From contig JADGJA010000169.1 in NCBI GenBank assembly GCA_027596035.1, positions 1 to 34,348 of the forward strand: DNA of 34,348 bases. Reading direction: 5' to 3'. The stretch comes from Thoreauomyces humboldtii. Taxonomy: Eukaryota > Chytridiomycota > Chytridiomycetes > Spizellomycetales > Powellomycetaceae. The notes beneath the pieces were generated by a model. The model saw only the letters and a program-made list of their open reading frames with translations. It was not told the origin of the DNA and made no database searches. Both the position numbers and the translations under genes were made by a program. Of this stretch, positions 1 to 10,916 are shown in pieces; the stretch's first letter is position 1, and each line of letters begins with the position of its first letter.

Positions 1-371
1 GGTTGAATACCTCCGGGGTAGTTAGCGCTACTCTACACTTACTTTGGCCGTCACTTACTTTGGTGACACAAATGTAATGGGGCTAGAAGAGTCCCTTTCG
101 ACTGTGTAAGAATGGAGAAGGAAATGCACAGCCGCCGGTCGTCTGAGTGTCTTCCCCTTTCCTTCTTTTTTGCACTCGCAACCCCCACCCATCCATACGA
201 GCATTCCTCGAAGAAGCCCTTTCCGACCATTTCCTACTGTGCATACAGCGGGTCACTTCATATAGCGTGTGACCGGAAGACATCAAGCAGCAGCTAGCCT
301 TTGCCCTGAGATCAGCAGCTAGCACGTAGCCACTCTTATCTCTTCCGCCCTCGTATTCCCTCCTAGTTACA
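1..371. other. Window edge and 5' flank of NOP9, no gene seen
   Basis: No coding segment here looks real. The short frames on both strands have no recognisable domain and overlap the NOP9 leader. A 12-nt word (CACTTACTTTGG) occurs at 36-47 and again at 52-63. The stretch just before the NOP9 start is pyrimidine-rich, as in many fungal promoters. No clear TATA box was seen. Confidence 0.5.
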
Positions 372-3204
372 ATGTCCAACGAGAACCCGGCAAAAAAGAT
401 CAAAAAGCGCGGAAAGCGAGGCGGGACAAAGCTGCGAGAGGGGCTTGAGGAGAAATCCGTTCCCGCCGCTACTGTTGCGCCCGAAACTCCCTCTGTCCCT
501 GCGCCAGAAACACCGACGACGGATGCGCCTGCGGAACCACCGCGAAAGAAAACTCGACGAGGAGGGCAGGGCAAGAAGAGCGATATCGCAGCACCCCGCG
601 ACCTGACGGGTCCCAACTCTGTGGAAGTAGGATCGGGCCACACGACCCAGGATCAGGCTCAATGGGACACCTGGGACAGCAGCAACCGCGGAGGGAACCA
701 CTGGGACGGCCGGCCGCCTCAGCCTTACTTTCCCCCGATGCTTCCGGACGAGCATCACTACTTTATCACCATGGAGAAGGAGCTGGACAACAAGGAGTTC
801 GAGACGGAAGAGGATAAGGCCATGTTTGTCGCGGCCATGTTCCGCGAACTCGATGGCAAGGAGGCTTCCGTCGCCGCGGACCCTGACTGCTCGCGCGTGC
901 TGGAGAAGATGCTCCGTGCCTCGGACGACTTTCGGCTGCGCATGTTCACCCATCGTCTGGAAGGACAGTTTGGTCAACTTTTCCGGCATCAGTTTGCGTC
1001 CCATGTGTGCCAAACGGTCATGTACCTGGCTGCAGACGTCGTGGATCGCGAATGCAAAGGAACGTCCGTGATCAATCCGCCTGAGGAGGAAAAGGATGTG
1101 CTGGCAACTCTTCCCACGATGCAGCAGATGATCCTAACCATCTGCGAGCAGCTGGAAGCAGAGTGGAGTGTGCTCATGACCGATGCATACGCTTCACATC
1201 TCGTTCGGGCGTTGCTGAACGTGCTTTCCGGAGAGCCGATAACGACCGAGGGGGACCGTCGCAGTAAAAAGTCGCAAAGGTACAACAGCGAGCATAAGAA
1301 CACATGGAAAGAGAACCTTCCGGCCCGTCGAGGAGTCAAGCGATCTATCCCAGCAGCTTTCACGACCACACTTGGGGCTATCACCAAGTCGGTCAGCTCG
1401 GGTCTCAGCACCATCGACCTGCGAGCTTATGCCATTCATCCGGTCGCAAATCCCGTTCTCCAACTGCTGATCTCTTATGGAGAAACGGCCGAATCCCTCG
1501 TCAATGCACTTTTGTCAATCACCGACTCGGATTCTTGCGTCCTTGAACGTGAGATCTACATCGACGGTCTTATCATTCACCCTGTGGGATCGCATTTGAT
1601 GGAAAAGGTCCTCGCGGTCGCACGGCCCAATCTTTTCCACCAACTCTATATTACCTACTTTCGAACCCGCCTCCTCGAACTATGCAATCATTCTGTCGCC
1701 AACTTTGTTGTACAGCATCTGATTGCGCATACCCGCAACGGAACGCAACTGGAAGTTCTCCTGGATGAGCTTTACGACTCGTTCGAATCCCTTCTCATGC
1801 GAAATCGAGCGGGGATCATAGTCAAGATCGTCGAGACGTGCGTCAAGCATCAGGCGTGTCAGAAGGAGGTCATCAAGGCCATCTGCACAGCCTTCCACGC
1901 CACTACCACCGACCAGCGAAGACAAATCGTCAACCTCATCCTTCACCTTCAGACCTCCGAAACGTACTACGCCGCTGCAAAGCCCAACCTCCACGGGTCG
2001 CTCATGCTGCAGCACATGCTCTGCTTCGATGAAGAGCACAACAAGGTCATCATCGACAGCTTTATGTCCTTGACTCCTAACGAATCCACCGCCTGGGCGT
2101 TCGACCCCGTCTCGTCCCGGGTCATCGAGGCCTTCCTCCTCGCTCCCGCCGTCTCCGAAAAGGCGAAACGAAAGGTCATCCGTGGATGGCTCGGAAAGTT
2201 CGGGACGCTGGCGGCCGACAAGTTCGGCTCCCACCTCGTCGACAAGAGCTGGGCGGTGGCCGACATCGGTCTCAAGGAGAAGATCGCGGAAGACCTCCTC
2301 GCCAACCTCAGCGTCCTCTCCGCCAACCACTTTGGAAAGTTCGTCGTGCGAAACTGCAAGATCGAGTCCTTCAAGCGGAGAAGGGACGAATGGATCGAGA
2401 AGGAGATGGGCATCGATCGGAAGAGAGACATGTTCAAGGAGTTCCTCGGACCCGACGGCGAGCAAACGGGCGGCGAGAGCGGACAAGGAGGGGACGGGAG
2501 AAGGAGCAAGCAGAAGCAGGAGGTGGATCCGCTTTGGACCACCCACAAATTCGACGAGGGCATGGCTGCTCTCGGTTTCGGTGGCGGGCGCGTCGCGGCG
2601 ACTCCTGCGGAGGCAGCAAAGTTGGAAAAGAAGACGAAGGTGAAGAAGGGCAAGGCTGACAAGAACGGTCCATCAAAGGCTGCACAGGAGTATGAAGACA
2701 TGGAGAAGGTAAGCAATCCCATACTATGCTTCCATCATTTGATTGGGTCCGTCTCACATTCCTTCTTATTTGTAGATGGCTCTTGCAGAATCAGACGACG
2801 AAACGGCTATCAGGACGGAAACGCCCGCCGTGGCTGCTTTAAGCAAAGAGTCTCAACATGAAATCGACAACCTGTTCCAACGGACGAAGAAGCGGCAACG
2901 CGAGGACGAACGGGCGGGTCGTCACTCGCGCGTCCACGACAGCGGAGACGATTCCGACAGCAGCGGGGACGATCGCGATCGACCTGTGGTCGCCGAGGCA
3001 GCCGCGGCACCCACCACCGACTCGAGTGGGAAAAAGACCAAAAAGATGCAGAAGGACCTTGCTGGCGTTCTGGAAGCCATCTCTGCAACCAAGAAGAAGA
3101 AGGGAAGCAAGGTCAAGACCGAAGACGGGGAGGTCGTCGTCAGAAAGGAGAGGAAAAGAGCGACCTCGGAGGAGGGAAAGAAGAAGCGAAAGTTTGAGGC
3201 ATAG
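372..3204 (+). CDS. NOP9: Nop9-type pumilio-repeat nucleolar protein (two exons)
   Basis: Exons are 372-2708 and 2776-3204. The 67-nt intron has GTAAGC/TGTAG ends and phase 0, giving 921 residues. Nop9 is a nucleolar RNA-binding protein that binds 20S pre-rRNA and is needed for 40S subunit maturation. The N-terminus is a basic low-complexity tail (KKIKKRGKRGG), followed by the family-typical PYFPPMLPDE...YF segment near residue 120. Degenerate pumilio repeats span roughly residues 150-670, visible as SRVLEKML, HPVGSHLMEKVL, HSVANFVVQHLI, DKFGSHLVDKSW and NHFGKFVVRNC. The second exon adds an acidic/serine-rich then lysine-rich tail (GKKKRKFEA end), a likely nuclear/nucleolar signal. The gene converges on the pseudokinase gene with 68 nt between stop codons. 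Without splicing, translation would run about 50 codons past the donor and end at 2861, losing this tail. Confidence 0.93.
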
Positions 3205-3272
3205 AGCCCGTAGCACCTTCGATTTGTTTTTCGTAAATATTTAAAGTGGTCTGACTCTTACGTTGCCAAACT

Positions 3273-5149
3273 TCAGCTACCGTACGGTGCGACCTTGTTT
3301 CCGGCCAGCGAAGCTCTGCTCCTTGAAGTGATGCCATCCTTTGCCTTGAGCCCATGATGATGGACATCGGACGATGCGGCCCTCGTAAGATCATCCCCCT
3401 CTTCTCTCGCCTCATCTTCGCCTTCCTCCCCATTTCCTGGGTCGACCTGCTCCCCCTCGGCCCCTTCCGGAACAGCTTCAGCGACCCCTCGAAGATCATC
3501 CCCGGATTCCATCCCATGAGGTTCGGGACTGTTTGTCGCAGTGGTGTTGCTGGTCGTGTTCGGCTGCGGACTTCCAGCTCCTGCCCGATTACCGCCGTTC
3601 AGTCGCTGCAGGACGTGTGATTCCAGATACTTTGTCGATCGGGACATCTTGATGAAATGGTGGTCCACGAGTTCTCGAGCCGAAGGACGCTTGCTCGGAT
3701 CCTTTTGGATGCAGGCATTGACCATTCGATAAAAATCTTTGGAGAACATCTTCGTGGTCGGAATGGCCGGGCAAGGATAATCGAGTTTGCTCAGGAGCAC
3801 CTGCGGAAGGGGACGGACAGGTTGTCAGGAAACCTTGGTGCTACCAAAATCTTTTCTTGTCTCCACCTTGAGTGGGGGCCAGTCGTCGAAAGGGGTGCGA
3901 TTGAAGGCCAGCTCGAGCGCGGTGATTCCGAAACTGTAGATATCCGCTTTCTCATCATAGTTCGAGTTCTGCAAAGAAAAAGGTTAGTACCGCCGCGACA
4001 AGAACAGAATCTGATTCCCCGCCTCTATTACGCTAATGCTAATTTCTGACGCACCTGAGCCATGACCTCTGGAGCCGCCCACTCGATGTTATCCCCGACA
4101 ACCGAAAACACGGATTCCACGTATTCGCCACCCTGCGAGAGCGAAATCATCTGTCGAAGTCCCGTCACTCTGATTTCACCGTGGTCGCCCATCAAAATGT
4201 TGTCGGCGCGGATATCACTGGAAGGCGTAAACCACGTGGACTGAGTATGTGTTTCTCTTCAAGTAGAAAAAATTCCGTAAATTCCGTACTTGTGGATCAT
4301 GCGATTGTCGTGCAGGTACACGATCGCGTTCAGGACCTCTCGAAGCACCGTGGCAACAACCACTTCCCCAAGACCTTGCGGAAAGTGATTTTGCATGATG
4401 TTCCGAAACGAGCCTAGGTGATGGCCAAAACGTACGATGTCAGTCCGATCTTTCAGAAACCTGAGGACGGACTGTGCTCAGCGCTTCCGACAAGAAAACC
4501 TCACCAGCCTTCATCGGACATGTGACGTTCCACATGCGTTCGGTTTCGACGAACGTGGTCCAGTACGGCAGGATGTTTTTGTGTTTGCAAAGGTTGGTGT
4601 TCCGAACCGTTCTCTAGGGTTTTGTGGGGTTTCCGCAAAGAGAACTGACGATCTGAGTCTCAGCGGCTAGCTCCCGGGCCTTCTTCGATGGTGATACCCG
4701 TTCCGGTGCAGCAAGTCACTCACGATGAGCTCATCGATCAGTTCGTAGTCTGGCGATAACGTGAGGTCCGTGTATTTGATTGCCACGTATTCGCCTGTCG
4801 GCACATGCTTTGCGAGGTATAGGTAGGATATGTCGTCAACTCCGCCTGAAAACATACATTGTAGAGCTGGCGGACGGGGAGCCCAGTGGAAAAATCCACA
4901 GCTTCACCCACCGATGTCACTGATCAACTCATAGTGTTGTATGTCATTCGTAAAGTGGTGCACGGTATGATGCTTCTTTGAAAATTTGCTGGACTGCGTG
5001 AGAGTGGTCAGCACGACGTATGGGAAGTTGCTGCAAGCGATCCTGTCTGGCGATCGTACCAAACCCGAGGCGGTCGATGGTCTCCTTTGCTTTGGATTTG
5101 CCTCTGCCGAGGATTGACGCTCCTTCCGAGCACTTCCGGGGGAGTCCAT
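3273..5149 (-). CDS. STRAD-like (STE20-family) pseudokinase
   Basis: Eight exons fit in frame: 5149-5060, 4993-4912, 4845-4724, 4613-4505, 4413-4290, 4217-4055, 3968-3867 and 3800-3273 (439 residues). The kinase fold starts at YELISDIGGG. PTGEYVAIK carries the beta-3 lysine (K81), but the glycine loop is degenerate. The HRD motif reads H-N-D (D177) with N182 kept. DFG is replaced by T-G-L (194-196) followed by RQ, closely paralleling the G-L-R of animal STRAD. APE is present in WAAPEV, and the C-lobe ends at KDPSKRPSARELVDHHF. STRAD is the pseudokinase partner that activates LKB1 together with MO25. The tail after residue about 330 is acidic and low-complexity and lacks the WEF motif animal STRAD uses for MO25. 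No DFG aspartate means it is probably catalytically dead. A divergent STE20/GCK kinase is the alternative. Confidence 0.8.
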
Positions 5150-5803
5150 GTATATGCTACCTTTGGGCGGTGACTTGATGGGATCGCAGAAAGTATAGGG
5201 ACTGGCCTTGTTTGTTCTGCTGCTCGCTCCGCCGTTCGCAGCGTCCGCTACAGCCTGTCCAAATCAATCGGCTTACGAGACATGAATGTCGTCCGATTGT
5301 TTCGGACAAGAGTTGCCGAACAGGTTACAAGGGACATGTACAAGAGCTGAAAGCGGCCCAGCATCAAACTCATCCTGACCTGAGCGCCCTCCAATGCATA
5401 GCGTGAACGCCTTCTGTGCGCAGGGACATGAGCCGAGCTTTGTCTGCTCGTTTGCGAACGGACCCCTTTGCGAAAGACTATCGGATGGCCGAATGTGAGT
5501 CACAGCCGTCCGAAATGAGCTCCCGCCGTGGACCCTTGAAAACTTCGCGAGGATATTATCCAGTGCAAAGTGCAAATGACATTGGTGTCGGCTGACGTCG
5601 AGCATAATCTATATTCATTAACAATCTTCTACGTGCACCCGCCAGTAAAGACCCGCTGTCAATCGGAAAAGCATCCTCCAAGTCAAGAGTCGGACATGCC
5701 CCTGGACGTGTAATAATACCGGTACCTGCCAATGCGCGTATGAGCTTTTCGCACTTCGCCCACTCTACAAAAAGGGCCGAAACCCCGTTAGGGTCAACTC
5801 AGC
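5150..5803. other. Divergent intergenic region, 654 nt
   Basis: This lies between the start of the pseudokinase gene (leftward) and the start of the glycosyltransferase gene (rightward), so it should hold both promoters. A 110-codon frame on the minus strand (5273-5605) has no recognisable domain and is probably chance. No RNA gene or repeat was recognised. Confidence 0.5.
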
Positions 5804-7215
5804 ATGGTTAAAGATAGCATGAACAGAGGACCGGTTGTCTTCCTGGCTTTGGGAAGCAAGGGAGACGTACTGCCTCTTCTCACTCTCGCGCGGTGCTTGG
5901 CACAGACCCAGAGTTTTTCGCTTTGTCGCTTCGTTACCCACGATGATTTGGTGGAACTATTTCGCGAATCTAGAAGAGACATCAGGCTCGAGTGGCATCC
6001 TGTTCCCACCTTGTCCTTTGGTGGGATTCTCGGAGAAGACATGGACCCGACAACGCCGGAAGGAAGGTCCAGACAGCGCATAGCTGAGCGACAAGCCCTA
6101 CTTCCCTCCTGTGAGGGAGCGTGCGGAATTGTATTCAATCTCTTTTGTCTAGAAGCATGGTGAGTGTGGGGTTTCTTCCCGATGCATCACCGAAGTTCTT
6201 ACCGATTTCCGAGATAAGGTCTATAGCAGAGCTGCTTTCCGTACCGTGCATTGCAGTTTCTCCTTTCCTAGCACCGTTGTGGCCAGCTCCTACGGATTTC
6301 CTTGATGAATTGTCACTTCAACGTCCCGAGTTATGTGCGCAGCTCGCTGCTAATGACGGACTGCCGGAGCCTTGTGGGGTATCAGTAGCCGATGTACTTC
6401 ACTGGCTTTGGAGGATCTTTTTGTCGGATATTGGGGATTACCGGGAGACCCTTGGCCTGCAGGCCGCACCGTTTGTGAACAACCTTGCGCTCCAGCCGTC
6501 TACGCGACTGATGTATCCCTTAAGCCCCGCTTTGTGCAAAGTCGCAGAGATCAACGTGCCTAAAAGCGTCTGCTTTGCCGGTTGGTGGGCGGACAGCGAG
6601 GACTCCCGGCCTCTTCCGCCAGACGTCTGCTCGGTACTGGATGCTCACCAAAACGTAGTTTACATCACATTCGGATCGATGGACCGGATCAGTGCCGCGT
6701 TGCGTGAGGACTCGTCATCTCTCGTAACCAAGCTCGCTTACGCCTTGCATGTCCTCGACCTTCACGCCATCTGGTCAGTGTCAAAGGGAGCAGCCATCCT
6801 TTTGGCCCACACTTCCCTCGCCCGGAACGCCTCATCTGAGAGACCGATCCACCGGATCCATATCACGACTGCGCACCTCCCGCACGGAACCCTACTGCCC
6901 GCATGCGCGGCCGTCGTACACCATGCCGGTGCGGGGACGTTCCACGCGTGTGTCAAAGCTGGCGTGCCGCAGGTGCTGTGTCCTCTGCAGTTCGATCAGA
7001 CCACTTGGAGTGATGTCGCACGGAAGATCGGGGTGGGGACCGTCAGCGGCGTCGAGGAAGGGGTTGGCCGGTGGGTGGAGGCTCTCGAATGGGCGCTGAC
7101 AGAACATGGCAAAGGTGACGCTTGCAGACGATGGAGGGAGATACTGGAGGAGGAAAGCAGAAGTTGCTGCGTACAGAAAGCTGCGGACAGCATCGCCGCG
7201 GAACTTTTGGCCTGA
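5804..7215 (+). CDS. UDP-dependent glycosyltransferase, GT1/sterol-glucosyltransferase-like
   Basis: Exons 5804-6159 and 6219-7215, with a 59-nt GTGAGT..AAG intron in phase 2, give 450 residues. The N-terminal domain opens with FLALGSKGDVLPLLTLA, the nucleotide-fold start typical of sterol-glucosyltransferase-like (UGT80/Atg26-type) enzymes. The C-terminal donor-binding domain has VYITFGSM (about residue 275) and the signature VVHHAGAGTFHACVKAG, then PLQFDQTTW, which matches the HHGGAGT and DQ motifs that bind the UDP-sugar. It lacks the PH and GRAM domains of Atg26 and has no membrane segment, so it is probably a soluble cytosolic enzyme. The acceptor (sterol, lipid or a small metabolite) cannot be told from sequence. 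ATG 5819 is a possible second start. It runs tail to tail with the aminotransferase gene. Confidence 0.8.
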
Positions 7216-7431
7216 TCCATGGGCCACTTGGCCTTCCCGCCCCGAGTTTCAGAGGTCCCCCTTTCCGCCCGCGATCTCAAGATCGTGTGTGTTCTCTTGT
7301 TCGAAACAACAATATCAATTATTCTCATTGACATCATATGCGGGAAAGAGGTCCATGAAGGTCCTATAGCGTAAAAGTTGCAATATCTATGGGAGACACG
7401 TCTCCTCTTTAACTAGAAACACATGACCTGC

Positions 7432-9107
7432 TCAAATATGATGGCGAGCGGCAAACTCGCGAATGCGAGTGTAAGCCACGTCAAGCTTTTCAACGGGAGG
7501 CGTAAAGACGATGCGAATGAAGGAACCGGGGGTGCGGAAGCATTGTCCGGGGAGACAGAGGACAGACTCCTCTTCTGCGAGCTTTTCGACAAACTCAACG
7601 TCGTCCTTGATGTCCTTGAACTGGGACGTCTCAATCTCGATCATGAGGTACATAGCGCCTTGCGGGAAGACGGGCTAATTCTATGAAAGGAAGCGGCGAT
7701 CGTCGGGCCCCTCTGTCACTGATGTATCACGTGTCTTTTCCGACATACATACCACGAGACCTGGAATCCCAGTCAAAAGTTTTCGGCTGATGTTCGCATT
7801 GCTCTCAAGCTGCTCCATTGTGCCATCAGAGAAGGACTGGGGCGCTTGTAGGATCTCCAGGAGCGCAGCCTGGATCAGAGAGTTGGGGCCGAGGATGAGC
7901 TGCGTCAGGTTGACAAGTCCTTTCCGGACCTATTCCGATCCATTCGATAGATAATTAGCGAATATGCGATAGTTGTGAAAGGATTTCCAAACGTTACCTC
8001 AGCAAAGGCCTCGTTCCGGTCGTGAATCAAGATCCAGCCTAATCTCCATCCAGGCTGAATGAGTGCCAAGTATGTCAGGGAGTGAGTTATAGTTACAAAT
8101 CATGCTCGTGCACAACATACCACCAGGAACTTCTTTGCCAGACCGCTTGTGGTCAAAACAGGGACGGCCTTTGTGAGAGACGCGATCGGGATGAACTCGT
8201 GGCCCTCGAACGCCATATCAGCATAAATTTCGCTTGTAGAAAGATGAACCTGTTAGCCAGCTTTTTTGCGTCGTCGTCTTCCATCGCATGTGCTGCTCAC
8301 TCTGCGATTATGGGAAGCTTGAGCTTTTCCGCGACAGCAAGGATTTCAAGCAAATGCTTTTTGGAGTATACAGATCCGCAGGGATTGCTGGGGTTATTGA
8401 CAATGATGGCAATTGTGTTCTCGTCCACTAGACTCTCAAGGTTGTCAAGATCGATCTCCCACGTTCGAGATGGCAGTTGTGTAAACAAGATGAATGTTGG
8501 GACGACCGTCCCATCGGTCATACGGTCTGACAGATAAGACCCATTCATACCCAGAACTCACGTCAAGGTTGTAGAATCTGCACTCGATGCCCTTTGAGCT
8601 TGCCAGAGTCTCGTACAGGGAGAATCCAGGACGCGGGATCAGGATGTTCTGGCCCTCGTTGGCCAAAACGCCAATGCAGAGGTTGAGGGCATCGCTGCAA
8701 CCGCTTCCGAGGATCACGTCAGTCGACGTCAAAGGAGCGTCAGCTCGGGTGTGGGACTTTGCAATGGCAGCGCGGGCTGCCTCGGTTCCGACAGAGTGGG
8801 GTATCTATTGGCCTTGAACGTGTCGAGCTGATCCTTGACAGCCTGCACGCACGTTGGATGGAGGTTGAAGTTGCCAAACGTTGTGGGATCTCCGAGGGCA
8901 AGAGATATGAATTCTTTTGCTGGGTTAGGCTTTACTTTCATATTGTCAACTGTGGGAGAGTGATAAAAGTTTCATAAGTCGCTGGTGCGCGGGTGTGGAC
9001 AGAAGGAAGAACCGATTAAGCAAGACTATACCGATGGCGCGGATAGGGTTCCTAGTGCGCATGCTCACAATGGAGGGCTTGATGTTGAAGACAGATTGTT
9101 CGACCAT
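7432..9107 (-). CDS. Tyrosine-aminotransferase-type PLP enzyme (frame break at 8798-8801)
   Basis: Fold-type I aminotransferase of the tyrosine/nicotianamine aminotransferase class, which transfers the amino group of aromatic amino acids to 2-oxoglutarate. Exon 1 runs 9107-9032 ([13 protein letters not shown]). Exon 2 from 8949 has SLALGDPT and then [12 protein letters not shown]. Later exons carry [24 protein letters not shown] and the PLP-lysine segment [16 protein letters not shown], the last rebuilt across an intron. The final exon ends at 7432. Introns near 9031-8950, 8560-8500, 8300-8240, 8120-8060, 7995-7930 and 7750-7680 are supported by splice signals and frame; the one near 8500 has an unclear acceptor. 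In exon 2 the frame changes inside a run of four G (plus strand 8798-8801): one more base would join KANRY-P to [13 protein letters not shown]. The rest is intact, so a sequencing indel is more likely than a dead gene. Confidence 0.8.
8798..8801 (-). other. One-base frame break in the aminotransferase gene
   Basis: Reading the minus strand, upstream codons give ...TFKANRYP and downstream codons give [13 protein letters not shown] only in another frame. The shift sits at a CCCC run (GGGG on the plus strand). Both sides are conserved family sequence, with no room for an intron between them. A missing base in the homopolymer is the simplest explanation. Confidence 0.7.
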
Positions 9108-9258
9108 GACTGTATATAAGCGCTCAATAGATTCCAGATGATTGTGAAGGCTGTTACGCAGAGGCGCGTGCCAAAATGGGGAAAACGCCGGGAAGGGTGA
9201 GCGCGTAAGGTGGCTGTGCAGGACTATTTGATATGTCGAGAAATGCGTTCAGAACCGT

Positions 9259-10722
9259 CTACTTTCTTTGATTGGTGATAGAAACCGCACGTTGAAACTG
9301 CTCTACCAGACCGCTCTGAACTCCTGGGTTTAATATCGAGCTGGAAGGCGTGGAGGTGATACGCTCTTTCGAGATTTCGCTTTCCTTCGTATTGTCACGC
9401 GTCCGACGCCGAGGGACGGTGTTGCCGAATTTGTCCAGTACGGGCTCATCCGCTTCGCTGTCTAGTTCAACCTGGCTATCGCTCGTCTCCTCTTCTCCGT
9501 CGTCTTCCTCTCCCTCATCAGCCTCCTCCTCTGAGTCCTCTGACTCCTCTGACTCTCCGTCCTCCTCGCCAACGGGTACGCCACCTCGTGAGATGATGTT
9601 ACCAAGCTTGTCCATTACGATGTCTTCCTCCTCATCATCGTCTTCACTCTCTTCGTCCTCCTCGGTCCCTTCATCTTCGTGCTCTCCTTCGCCGTCTGCA
9701 TCGCGCCAGTCGCGATTCGTGTTGGCCTGCAAGAGATCAGAATCGGCGCCGTTACGTTTCGCTTCCTCGCGCTGCTGATGGTACTCCTCGTCGATCTGAG
9801 CGATGTAGATGTTCTGACAGGCGACCACCTCGGCCGAAGAGGTGCAGCGTTGGTAGCGATGGAAGAGTGCTCTGAGAACCAAACATGGTGTGTCAGCCTC
9901 CGTGGTGCGTGAGAAATCAGGCCGGCTGTGCAAGGGGCCTACTCGTTGATGTTCCAAAAAGTATGTCCCCATTTAAATTTAGAAAGGAGGATGTGGCCAT
10001 ACTCCTCTAATCCTGTGCATCAGAAATTGCTGCGTCAAAGAGGGTGTAGTAAGTGAAGCTTCGAAGGAAAGATTCTTACCGCATATGAAAAAGCAAGCAG
10101 CTAAAGCCTCTACACAGTTAAGCTTGAACGGCTTTCCGTAATTCACAGGGTTGGCAGCCACCAGATAGGGCACTGGGAATTTCGATTGACCATTCATCAG
10201 AGTGAGCCGAGCGATGACTCTCGCTGACCGTAGCACTCACAAAGTCGTTCATGCGGACTCCTAATCTTTTCGAATGGAACTTCTGCGATCCGGGCCCAGG
10301 AGCAATCCACAACACATGCCCCAGACGTCTGAAGAATCTCGAGATCTGCAGGGGACACCGACTGCGTGCCTTTCGGCGATAGGACAATCCCTTTAAACTT
10401 CTGACCGACACGCAAGGTACGGATCATGTTGAGCCGTGCAAGCTTCCTTCCACTGCACCGCTTGGGATCGCAGTGATCAAAGTCCCACATGGCAACTGGG
10501 ATGGGAATCTGAGGCGATACATTGGATTCGCTTGATGAGTCGGGAGCTAGGTCTTCGTCGCTGAGGAGGCGAAGCAAGGTCTGAGTGGGGTGGCGACAAA
10601 CCAGGCGGAAGTATGCGGAAGGCTTACCTCAAGTGCGCGTGCGCATGACTTCCACCGTCTCCGCCTCGCTTGCGACCACCTCCACCGTTCCTGCGTTGTT
10701 GTTGTCCAAAAGACTTGCCCAT
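9259..10722 (-). CDS. TSR3: Tsr3, 18S rRNA aminocarboxypropyltransferase
   Basis: Five exons fit in frame: 10722-10628, 10560-10241, 10172-10080, 10006-9943 and 9871-9259 (394 residues). Tsr3 transfers the 3-amino-3-carboxypropyl group of AdoMet to the hypermodified pseudouridine of 18S rRNA late in 40S maturation, in the cytoplasm. Family hallmarks follow in order: [75 protein letters not shown] and [15 protein letters not shown] Gly/Arg/Gln-rich N-terminal tail precedes the core. The last 150 residues form a very acidic tail, as in other fungal Tsr3 proteins, holding two related boxes ([11 protein letters not shown] and [11 protein letters not shown]). It is 194 nt downstream of the RPD3-type gene on the same strand; nothing suggests co-transcription. 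Confidence 0.92.
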
Positions 10723-10916
10723 TATGTTTGGACTTTTGACAAAGTGTCATCTTGCAAAAATCGCTTGTGAAAGTGACTCTAGTGGGCCAGTGGCTGTGCA
10801 ATTTGATATCACCAGAAGAGGGGACCGCCTCTTTGGAGTCCGTCTTGGCCAAAGACGCTTCGGGATTGTTGCTTTAAACGCTCGCTAGGTTCTAAACCAA
10901 CAGGTCCTTTGTGGTG

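Noticed and set aside
1680..2546. 288-codon minus-strand frame opposite NOP9
   Set aside because: It mirrors the pumilio-repeat coding sequence in codon phase, so it is a shadow of NOP9.
9111..9120. TATATA word just before the aminotransferase ATG
   Set aside because: It lies within 15 nt of the start codon, too close to act as a TATA box for that start.
9350..9778. Serine-rich plus-strand frame opposite TSR3
   Set aside because: Poly-Ser arises from reading the Glu/Asp-rich acidic tail of TSR3 backwards.
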